Positions 14,611 to 19,909 of a stretch of DNA of 19,909 nt are shown here, one piece after another. The stretch's first letter is position 1, and each line of letters opens with the position of its first letter. Below the pieces are notes generated by a model. That model ran no database searches. It worked only from the letters and a program-made list of their open reading frames with translations, and was not told the DNA's origin. Both the position numbers and the translations under genes were made by a program. The stretch covers positions 1 through 19,909 of the forward strand of contig JAUVIJ010000007.1 of the NCBI GenBank assembly GCA_030592835.1, in the 5' to 3' direction. The stretch is from Candidatus Cloacimonadota bacterium (lineage in GTDB: Bacteria; Cloacimonadota; Cloacimonadia; Cloacimonadales; TCS61).

Positions 14611-15556
14611 TGTAAAGAAACAAATTACTCGTGAGATATCAAAAGTAATTGTTGGGCAGAACGAAGTAATAGAAGATTTTCTGATCGCTCTATTTGCTAA
14701 CGGACATTGCCTTCTTGAAGGTGTTCCCGGGCTTGCTAAAACCCTTCTTATCCAAACCATGTCGGATGTATTGTCCATGAAATTCAGTCGGATTCAATTT
14801 ACACCAGATCTGATGCCTTCGGATATTACAGGAACTGACATTCTGGCAGAAAATAAGAGAGACGGGAAAAGATATTTTGAATATATTAAAGGACCGATCT
14901 TCGCTAATATCATCCTGGCTGATGAAATCAATCGTACTCCACCTAAAACCCAATCCGCACTTCTACAGGCTATGCAGGAATATCAGGTTACAGCAGGTAC
15001 AAATACTTTTCAACTCGATCAACCCTTCCTGGTGTTTGCTACGCAAAACCCTATTGAACAGGAAGGTACCTATCCTTTACCAGAAGCTCAGTTGGATCGT
15101 TTCATGTTCAATATCTATATTGATTACCCTTCTCAAGATGAAGAAATTGAAATAGTAAACCGAACTACTCATGGCGAAATGGAAAAGGTTAACAATATCC
15201 TGGACGGATCTCAGATTCTTGAGATACAAAAATCTGTCCGGGAAATTCCCGTAAGTGAACATGTCCTTCAATATGCGGTTAAACTAGCCCGATCAACCCG
15301 ACCAATCTATACTGATTCCCCTGATTTTATTAAGAAATGGGTAAATTGGGGAGCAGGTCCGCGTGCCTCTCAATTTCTGGTCTTAGCAGAAAAAAATAAA
15401 GCTGCACTCGATGGTCGATTCACTCCTTCTGAGAATGATATAAAACAAGTAGCCGAGATCGTTCTACAACACCGAGTTCTGATCTCCTTTGCCGCCGAAG
15501 CAGAAGGATTGAAATCACGGGATGTAATTGAAAAACTGATTGAAAAAATAAATTAA
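14570..15556 (+). CDS. MoxR family AAA+ ATPase
   Basis: 328-residue cytoplasmic AAA+ ATPase with a chaperone-like role in maturing or activating protein complexes. Walker A is GVPGLAKT (51-58), Walker B ILADEINRTPPKTQSALLQAMQE (Asp118, Glu119), sensor 1 FATQNPIEQEGTYPLPEAQLDRF, and the C-terminal lid contains WVNWGAGPRASQFL. Known MoxR genes usually sit before DUF58 and von Willebrand A domain genes; here the next gene is glutaredoxin, 77 bases away, and no such partner is visible, so it is an orphan or has partners elsewhere. It overlaps the UPF0104 gene by 41 bases, so expression is likely linked to the upstream operon. Confidence 0.95.
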   Translation: MAKENLEILERLADVKKQITREISKVIVGQNEVIEDFLIALFANGHCLLEGVPGLAKTLLIQTMSDVLSMKFSRIQFTPDLMPSDITGTDILAENKRDGKRYFEYIKGPIFANIILADEINRTPPKTQSALLQAMQEYQVTAGTNTFQLDQPFLVFATQNPIEQEGTYPLPEAQLDRFMFNIYIDYPSQDEEIEIVNRTTHGEMEKVNNILDGSQILEIQKSVREIPVSEHVLQYAVKLARSTRPIYTDSPDFIKKWVNWGAGPRASQFLVLAEKNKAALDGRFTPSENDIKQVAEIVLQHRVLISFAAEAEGLKSRDVIEKLIEKIN

Positions 15557-15564
15557 GAAAAATT

Positions 15565-15594
15565 TTGCCCAAATAGAAAAAATATTTATACTAT
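15565..15594 (+). promoter_or_regulatory. Candidate promoter of the thiol-redox operon
   Basis: TTGCCC (15565-15570), an 18-base spacer and TACTAT (15589-15594, 4/6) lie in the only gap of note between moxR and the glutaredoxin gene. The match is modest. Confidence 0.4.
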
Positions 15595-15610
15595 TATTAA
15601 ATTTGATAAT
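15593..15610 (+). promoter_or_regulatory. Imperfect 18-bp palindrome, candidate MarR operator
   Basis: ATTATT-AAATTT-GATAAT is symmetrical around a self-complementary AAATTT core with one non-matching pair. It overlaps the end of the candidate -10 element and the expected start site, the usual location for autoregulation by MarR proteins, and a MarR gene is second in this operon. In AT-rich DNA such symmetry may be chance. Confidence 0.35.
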
Positions 15611-15633
15611 ATGAAAATTTTAATGAGGGAGAT

Positions 15634-15873
15634 ATGTCAAAACGTGTAATTGTGTTTTCTACACCTACTTGCAGTTGGTGTAGAAAACTAAAACAATATC
15701 TAATACAGAATAACATCAGGTTTAAGGAAATTAATGTGTCCAAGGATGTAAAAGCAGCTCAGGATATGATAAGAAAATCCGGGCAGCAAGGTGTACCTCA
15801 ACTTTGGATCAACAATGTTCCAATTGTAGGTTTTGATCAAAGAAAGATCGATAGAATGCTGTCAATAAATTAG
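15634..15873 (+). CDS. Glutaredoxin (NrdH/GrxC-like)
   Basis: 79 residues, complete small thioredoxin-fold protein. Active site TPTCSWCRKL with Cys13 and Cys16, cis-proline at GVPQ (Pro55), and a glycine-containing C-terminal region VGFDQRKIDRML. It reduces disulfides or serves ribonucleotide reductase or regulatory thiols in the cytoplasm; the electron source (glutathione or thioredoxin reductase) cannot be told. AGGGAGA precedes the ATG. It starts a cluster of thiol-redox genes and is followed after 14 bases by a MarR regulator. The CSWC dipeptide is less common than CPYC or CVQC. Confidence 0.92.
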   Translation: MSKRVIVFSTPTCSWCRKLKQYLIQNNIRFKEINVSKDVKAAQDMIRKSGQQGVPQLWINNVPIVGFDQRKIDRMLSIN

Positions 15874-15887
15874 ACTAGGAGATGATT

Positions 15888-16343
15888 ATGATGACTTTAA
15901 CTGAAAAGTATGCAGAAATCAGCAAAGCTCTTTACGGACTTTGTTCCAAGAAAGAGATGATTCGCAGGAAATGTTTAAACCTTGGTCGTATGGAATGTGA
16001 TCTACTGAATTTTCTCAGCAATGTGGATAAAACTGTTTGTATGAATGACTTATCTGTGGAACTTAAAGTATCACATAGCAGGATCACCAGAATTATTGAT
16101 ACCTTAGTTAAGAAAAAATTAGTTCGAAGATTTCCTTCCAAAAGAGATAGACGCAGTTGGCTGGCAGAAATTACTGATAAAGGTAAAAAGGCAAATGAGC
16201 AAACAATTCTTGATTTTATGAATATTCAGGAAGATTTGATCTGTAGATTACCACAGGATAGAATCGAGGAAATCTTTGAAAATATTCAAGTATATCTCGA
16301 GGCTTACCAAAAGGCCTTGTTGGAAAAAGAATCAAAATTATGA
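15888..16343 (+). CDS. MarR family transcriptional regulator, cysteine-rich
   Basis: About 151 residues. The winged helix-turn-helix is clear: MNDLSVELKVSHSRITRIIDTLVKKKLV, then the wing with RRFPSKRDRRSWLAEITDKGK (DxRSxxxxxT pattern). N- and C-terminal helices form the dimer interface. Three ATG codons compete (15882, 15888, 15891); AGGAG at 15877-15881 fits 15888 or 15891, and 15882 would be too close. Cysteines at about 19, 29, 37 and 51 in the N-terminal half are many for this family and could sense thiol oxidation, fitting its glutaredoxin, OsmC and thioredoxin neighbours. Its stop overlaps the osmC start (ATGA). It does not show the N-terminal cysteine context of OhrR that I know, so the signal is unknown. 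Confidence 0.9.
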   Translation: MMTLTEKYAEISKALYGLCSKKEMIRRKCLNLGRMECDLLNFLSNVDKTVCMNDLSVELKVSHSRITRIIDTLVKKKLVRRFPSKRDRRSWLAEITDKGKKANEQTILDFMNIQEDLICRLPQDRIEEIFENIQVYLEAYQKALLEKESKL

Positions 16344-16768
16344 AGAATGTTTCTCGATTGACCTGGCTGAATGGAATGACGTTTGAGTCTGAACAATTCG
16401 GTCATAAAATCATCGTTGATGCTGATAGTAAATTCGGTGGACAGGATCTTGGTGCAAGACCGAAAGTACTTTTGTTAACTGCTCTTGCTGGTTGCACGGG
16501 AATGGATGTAGTTTCGATTCTAAAAAAAATGAAAATTGAAAACTACAAACTGGAGATCCAGGTTGAGGGCGAATTAACAGATCAACATCCGAAAATTTAT
16601 CATACTATAAATGTAACTTTTAATCTTACCGGAAAAAATCTACCGGAAGATAAAGTAAAAAAAGCAGTTGAACTTTCTGAAACGAAGTACTGCGGAGTAA
16701 CGACAATGCTTAAAAAGTCAGCCAAGATTAATACAAAAATCAAAATTAATCAAGGGGAAATATCATGA
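16340..16768 (+). CDS. OsmC family protein
   Basis: 142 residues. The two redox cysteines of OsmC/Ohr proteins are present in their usual settings: Cys52 in ALAGCTGMDVV and Cys118 in KYCGVTTML. These proteins detoxify organic hydroperoxides as homodimers, though the YhfA-type subgroup, to which the LAGCTGMDV signature belongs, is uncharacterised and may act in general thiol protection. Starts inside the MarR stop and ends inside the start of the next gene, both with ATGA overlaps, so translation is coupled and probably MarR-controlled. Confidence 0.92.
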   Translation: MKNVSRLTWLNGMTFESEQFGHKIIVDADSKFGGQDLGARPKVLLLTALAGCTGMDVVSILKKMKIENYKLEIQVEGELTDQHPKIYHTINVTFNLTGKNLPEDKVKKAVELSETKYCGVTTMLKKSAKINTKIKINQGEIS

Positions 16769-17241
16769 AGAAATTCATCATTGTTACCATAGCATTATCA
16801 TTTTTAATATCCGTATCCTGTCATGCAGAAAAAGAAACATCTCAGGAAGGTGTAAAATCTGAAAAATTAACCTGGCTTATCAACCTGGAAGAAGCTATAA
16901 TCGAAGCTCAGGCTATTAATAAACCAATATTTGTTGATTTCACAGGTTCAGACTGGTGTGGCTGGTGTAAACGTCTGGAATCGGAAGTTTTCTCGCAAAG
17001 TGAATTCATTGAATATGCTAAGGAAAATCTCATTTTTCTTAAACTCGATTTTCCAAAAAGTATACAACAGTCGGAGAAAACTAAAAAATATAACAGCGAT
17101 CTTCTTAATAAATTCGGTGTCAGGGGTTTTCCTACTATTTTACTCCTGGATTCGAATGGTAGAGAAATCAAAAGAACCGGTTATCAATCAGGTGGAGCAG
17201 CCAGTTATATTAAGCATTTGGAATCTTTACTAAAAATTTAA
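16765..17241 (+). CDS. Exported thioredoxin-fold protein
   Basis: 158 residues. A signal peptide (MKKF, hydrophobic run to about residue 18) ends SVSC-HAEKE; Cys19 could be a lipid-modified cysteine, although the lipobox is poor, so periplasmic or lipoprotein are both possible. The thioredoxin_7-type domain has GSDWCGWCKRLESEVF with Cys65 and Cys68, FVDFTGSDW before it, and cis-proline at RGFPT (Pro123). Such proteins reduce or oxidise disulfides in the envelope or deliver electrons to an envelope partner. It closes the glutaredoxin-MarR-OsmC operon and is followed by a strong terminator. Confidence 0.88.
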   Translation: MKKFIIVTIALSFLISVSCHAEKETSQEGVKSEKLTWLINLEEAIIEAQAINKPIFVDFTGSDWCGWCKRLESEVFSQSEFIEYAKENLIFLKLDFPKSIQQSEKTKKYNSDLLNKFGVRGFPTILLLDSNGREIKRTGYQSGGAASYIKHLESLLKI

Positions 17242-17266
17242 ATCATCTATCATTAGAACTATCATT

Positions 17267-17295
17267 AAAAGAGGGGGTACCCCCTCTTTTTTTTT
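17267..17295 (+). terminator. Strong rho-independent terminator, probably bidirectional
   Basis: The perfect 24-base palindrome at 17267-17290 (arms AAAAGAGGGG and CCCCTCTTTT around GTAC) is followed by a T run to 17295. It ends the redox operon, and the A run in the left arm can give a T tract on the minus strand to end hutI, whose stop codon (17294-17296) touches it. Confidence 0.93.
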
Positions 17296-18541
17296 ATCCA
17301 AAAATTATTTCACCTCTTTTTAATACTTTAGCAACATTATTCGATCCGAAATGGTATGGTAAATACCTGTATGACGGCATATCCATTATCAAGATATCTG
17401 CCATTTTGCCAACTTCCAGGCTTCCTATTTTATGTTGTCGTTCCAGAGCGCAGGCTGCATTAAAAGTTGAAGCGGTTATTGCTTCAGCAACACTCATCTT
17501 CATCTGCAGGGTTGCCAGAGTTATTATGAATTGCATACTGTCACAATTGCAGCTTCCCGGGTTATAATCCGTTGCCAAGGCAACTGGTAAACCGGAATCG
17601 ATCATTTTCCTGGCCCTGGCATAGAAAGACATCCCTAAACTGAAGATAGTCCCCGGGAGCAAGGTTGCAATAACTCCTCCTTTTTTCATAGCTTCTATTC
17701 CCTGATCTGAAGCAGCACCAAGATGGTCTGCTGAAACTGCTCCCAATTCAGCAGCCAATTCCGCCCCTCCGATCGGCTCGATCTCATCTGCATGCATTCT
17801 TATTCTGAATCCATGTTCTTTAGCTATTACCAGGATTTCTCTTGATTGATCTAAGTCAAAAACATGTTTCTCAGTAAAGATATCACAATATTCTGCAAGT
17901 TTCTTATGAGCTACTGCAGGGATCATCTCTTCTTTCAGGATCCTGATATATTTCCATTTATCCAGTTTAAATTCTTCCGGAAATTCGTGAGCACCCATGA
18001 ATGTCGAAACAATATCAATTGGCAGCTTATCGTTTAATCTTTTAATCACACGGAGCATTTTAAGTTCACTTTCTGTAGACAAACCATATCCGCTTTTCGC
18101 TTCCATTGTAGTTGTGCCCTGTCTAATAATTTTCCAGATCCGTTTCTCCGCTAAATCAAATAACTCCTGTTCGGATGCTTTTCTTACAGAATCCACACTG
18201 GAACGAATACCACCACCTGATTGCGAGATTTCAACATAAGTTTTTCCTTTTATCCTCATCTCAAATTCATCTTCACGACTTTTTACAAAAATCGGATGAG
18301 TATGGGGATCTACAAAACCAGGCATGACAACCATGCCAGAAGCATCGATCTCATGTCTACCTGTGAATTTTTCATTCAGCATCTCTGTCTTATCAACACC
18401 GATTATTAAACCGTTACGAATAGCTATTGCCCCATCTTCTATTATACCCAACTCAGCCATAGCGTAACCGGATCGAGCATGATCACTGCCCTTCAAAGTC
18501 AATAATTGAAAGGCATGGGAAATTACAAGATCTGCCTGCAT
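17294..18541 (-). CDS. hutI: Imidazolonepropionase (histidine degradation)
   Basis: 415 residues, the normal size for HutI, which hydrolyses imidazolone-5-propionate to N-formimino-L-glutamate, the third step of histidine breakdown. It is a zinc or iron amidohydrolase. Metal ligands are visible: PGFVDPHTHPIF (His80, His82), RMHADEIEP (His250), SADHLG (His273) and ATDYNPGS (Asp325). EAKSGYGLS and GGGIRSS are HutI signatures absent from general dihydroorotase relatives. GGAG lies 8 bases before the ATG at 18541. No hutH, hutU, hutG or formiminotransferase gene is in the window, so the rest of the pathway must be elsewhere. It converges on the redox operon. Confidence 0.96.
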   Translation of the reverse strand: MQADLVISHAFQLLTLKGSDHARSGYAMAELGIIEDGAIAIRNGLIIGVDKTEMLNEKFTGRHEIDASGMVVMPGFVDPHTHPIFVKSREDEFEMRIKGKTYVEISQSGGGIRSSVDSVRKASEQELFDLAEKRIWKIIRQGTTTMEAKSGYGLSTESELKMLRVIKRLNDKLPIDIVSTFMGAHEFPEEFKLDKWKYIRILKEEMIPAVAHKKLAEYCDIFTEKHVFDLDQSREILVIAKEHGFRIRMHADEIEPIGGAELAAELGAVSADHLGAASDQGIEAMKKGGVIATLLPGTIFSLGMSFYARARKMIDSGLPVALATDYNPGSCNCDSMQFIITLATLQMKMSVAEAITASTFNAACALERQHKIGSLEVGKMADILIMDMPSYRYLPYHFGSNNVAKVLKRGEIIFG

Positions 18542-18829
18542 AATATCACTCCGATAAGATAATTCAGTTTATTATTTTCCAGTTTACTTTAAAGGGAACT
18601 ATTGTAAATACAATTCTTTTTGACAAAGGTAAATTTAATTGATACAAAATTATTTGGGAATGATTTATTCTCAGCTTAGAATAATGTTTGACAAAAGACT
18701 GGAAAGGATTAAATAAATGAAAATTGAAGTTTATACAAAAATATGGACACTATTTCAGAATGATTGTTTTCGACAAACTTATATTGTGATGCAAATAATA
18801 TAACTCATGATAACAGTGAAATTGATAAA
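18542..18829. other. Intergenic region between hutI and the beta-barrel gene
   Basis: An AT-rich stretch without a secure gene. It contains a perfect inverted repeat ATTGTA-AA-TACAAT at 18601-18614, about 60 bases upstream of hutI and a possible operator. It also has plus-strand TTGACA boxes at 18620-18625 (with TACAAA after 17 bases) and 18688-18693, and a related TCGACAAA at 18770. A 28-codon frame (18717-18803, ATG with AAAGGA ahead) follows the second box; its product is unlike anything I recognise and may be chance. Confidence 0.5.
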
Positions 18830-18831
18830 AG

Positions 18832-18861
18832 AAAAACCCCAACAATCTCTTGATGGGGTTT
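18832..18861 (-). terminator. Rho-independent terminator of the beta-barrel gene
   Basis: AAACCCCA (18834-18841) pairs with TGGGGTTT (18854-18861) around a 12-base loop. Read on the minus strand the stem is followed by a run of T (from A 18832-18836), about 40 bases after the stop of the outer-membrane gene. Confidence 0.8.
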
Positions 18862-18899
18862 GTAAGCAACCTGAGGCTCTTCAACGAAGAATCTATTTG

Positions 18900-19667
18900 T
18901 TAAAATCCCATTAAATAAGATAATTTCAATAATATGTCAGGGGCACCATCGTCTAACCCAAATCCGAACATCCCGCGCAGAGAGCTATTTTCATTAATTT
19001 TATAATCAGCACCACAGCTCAACATCATATAATCAATTTCCGTGATCATCATGAATTCAGGTACAAGATCCAAATCCGGATTCAAACCAATAATAGTTCC
19101 TGCGCCCAAGACAAAAGCTGTTTCATATTCAGTGTCTGTTTTACCAGTATTGATATTATATTTTTCCATCTCATAAAAATCCAGACCGATAGTACCTGTT
19201 ATAATCATATTATCCTTAATATTCATCCTGCCGGCACCAAAAAAACCGAAGTTGAGATTTCCCTGCCCTACATCCTCACTGCCTACAGGTAGTGTAACAA
19301 GTCCTCCAATAGCTATCTCCTGTTCCTTTTTCAAAATAAGATATTTACCACCAACTGTTATATCGGAAATTCCAGATTCACTATCCCCTTCATCCGGGCT
19401 TATACTTATGAAATCAATACCGGCGTCTATCTCCAGATCTGGTGTGACGGGATATCCTGCTATTGCTCCAACATTGATTGTACTCCATTTCACTTCAAAT
19501 GGTCCGGCCTCAAACTTTGTTTGAGCATACTGGAAATGACCTTCGCCGAATAATCCATCCTCGATCAAGGCATCACGATAAAAATTTTGAAACAAATGTG
19601 TTTCTGAGCAGAGTGATATTACTGTAGAAATTAATAATACGATCAGTAGAACTCCTCTTTTGTTCAT
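18900..19667 (-). CDS. Outer-membrane beta-barrel protein of unknown function
   Basis: 255 residues. A signal peptide spans about residues 1-21 (MNKRG, then LLIVLLISTVISLCS). The mature part has alternating-residue beta strands with short polar turns: ITVGGKYLILKK, IAIGGLVTLPVG, NLNFGFFGAGRMN, MIITGTIGLDFYEM, SSLRGMFGFGLDDGAPD, and a final strand ending in Phe (LLKLSYLMGF), the usual signal for barrel insertion by BamA. The GLDDGAPD ending resembles small transporter-like barrels of the phenol-degradation (MetA) type, but this is weak. GGAGGA precedes the ATG. The gene is transcribed away from the 5S rRNA on the same strand, about 95 bases after it, from its own candidate promoter. Substrate unknown. 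Confidence 0.8.
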   Translation of the reverse strand: MNKRGVLLIVLLISTVISLCSETHLFQNFYRDALIEDGLFGEGHFQYAQTKFEAGPFEVKWSTINVGAIAGYPVTPDLEIDAGIDFISISPDEGDSESGISDITVGGKYLILKKEQEIAIGGLVTLPVGSEDVGQGNLNFGFFGAGRMNIKDNMIITGTIGLDFYEMEKYNINTGKTDTEYETAFVLGAGTIIGLNPDLDLVPEFMMITEIDYMMLSCGADYKINENSSLRGMFGFGLDDGAPDILLKLSYLMGF

Positions 19668-19709
19668 AATTGCTCCTCCAAATTGTTTTTGTTATTCTTG
19701 AATAATTAT

Positions 19710-19738
19710 TTTATATTTGTCTGCCTTTTCATATACAA
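19710..19738 (-). promoter_or_regulatory. Candidate promoter of the beta-barrel gene
   Basis: On the minus strand, TTGTAT (19738-19733), a 17-base spacer and TATAAA (19715-19710, 5/6) lie about 40 bases before the ATG. The -10 is good, the -35 weak. A perfect inverted repeat TTATTC-TT-GAATAA (19692-19705) sits just downstream and could be an operator. Confidence 0.5.
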
Positions 19739-19761
19739 AAAAGTATTGGTCAGGCATTAAA

Positions 19762-19877
19762 GATGGCGGCGACCTACTCTGCCACACCGTTACCAGTGCA
19801 GTACCATCGGCGCGGGTGAGCTTAACTGCTGTGTTCGGGATGGGAACAGGTGTAACCTCACCGCTATAACCACCATC
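19762..19877 (-). rRNA. rrf: 5S ribosomal RNA
   Basis: The minus strand reads GATGGTGGTTATAGCGG at the 5' end, then ACACCTGTTCCCATCCCG and AACACAGCAGTTAAGC, the universal loop B/C region of bacterial 5S, and ends GTAGGTCGCCGCCATC, which pairs with the 5' end. Length is about 116 nucleotides. The pairing extends outward: TTAAAGATGG and CCATCTTTAA continue the terminal helix, and GTCAGG/CCTGAC at 19749-19754 and 19885-19890 add six more pairs, giving a precursor processing stem. The 23S and 16S genes should lie to the right of the window, upstream on this strand. Confidence 0.97.
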
Positions 19878-19909
19878 TTTAAAACCTGACCATGAAAAAT
19901 CAGGTATGT

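Noticed and set aside
14877..15155. A 92-codon plus-strand frame inside moxR
   Set aside because: It overlaps the conserved Walker B and sensor motifs of MoxR in another frame and has no domain.
17247..17266. Short direct repeat CTATCATTA before the redox-operon terminator
   Set aside because: Two 9-base copies 3 bases apart in AT-rich non-coding DNA are likely chance.
18601..18626. A minus-strand TTGTCA/TACAAT pair as the hutI promoter
   Set aside because: The spacer is only 14 bases, too short for a sigma70-type promoter, so it is not annotated.
1..19909. CRISPR arrays, insertion sequences, prophage genes or tRNA genes
   Set aside because: No regular repeat-spacer pattern, transposase or integrase motifs, terminal inverted repeats or cloverleaf sequences were seen.

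Overview
The window looks like a chromosomal segment of an uncultured, AT-rich Gram-negative bacterium of the FCB superphylum, most likely Candidatus Cloacimonadota or a close relative. Three things point there: an FCB-style 31-residue AURKAIP1/COX24 (bS22/mS38-like) protein, a group II geranylgeranylglyceryl phosphate synthase in a bacterial context, and SPOR and beta-barrel proteins that imply an outer membrane. The taxonomic call is inference. Everything else in the window is ordinary bacterial sequence: sigma70-like TTGACA promoters, strong Shine-Dalgarno sequences and a bacterial 5S rRNA.

Layout. (1) Positions 1-6444, plus strand: an information-processing operon of rho (5' end cut by the window edge), a U32 tRNA-hydroxylase-like protein, a TPR/SPOR envelope protein, mutS and a TudS-type DUF523 protein. 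The genes overlap or lie a few bases apart, and the block ends in a bidirectional terminator that overlaps the last stop codon. (2) Positions 6491-6895, minus strand: an HU gene followed by the 31-residue bS22-like gene. (3) Positions 7118-15556, plus strand: a ten-gene run starting at a good TTGACA-N17-TATTTT promoter. It encodes a Gfo/Idh/MocA oxidoreductase, an all-trans polyprenyl (probably geranylgeranyl) diphosphate synthase, a UbiA-type prenyltransferase, a group II GGGP synthase, a CpsB-like PHP phosphatase, an extended SDR epimerase, a 38-residue membrane protein, a class I methyltransferase, a UPF0104 flippase-like membrane protein and a MoxR AAA ATPase. (4) Positions 15634-17241, plus strand: a thiol-redox operon of glutaredoxin, a cysteine-rich MarR regulator, OsmC and an exported thioredoxin-like protein, closed by a strong terminator. 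(5) Positions 17294-18541, minus strand: hutI on its own. (6) Positions 18542-18899: an intergenic stretch. (7) Minus strand at the right end: a 5S rRNA (the tail of an rRNA operon beyond the window) followed by an outer-membrane beta-barrel gene.

The most interesting part is block 3. GGPP synthase, GGGP synthase and a (D)GGGP synthase-like UbiA are the three consecutive prenyl steps that make the archaeal membrane-lipid core, digeranylgeranylglyceryl phosphate. Here they are adjacent in one bacterial operon. Genes for glycerol-1-phosphate dehydrogenase, CDP-archaeol synthase and geranylgeranyl reductase are not in the window. The flanking sugar oxidoreductase, SDR, methyltransferase, phosphatase and flippase-like genes are candidates for head-group making, modification or transport.
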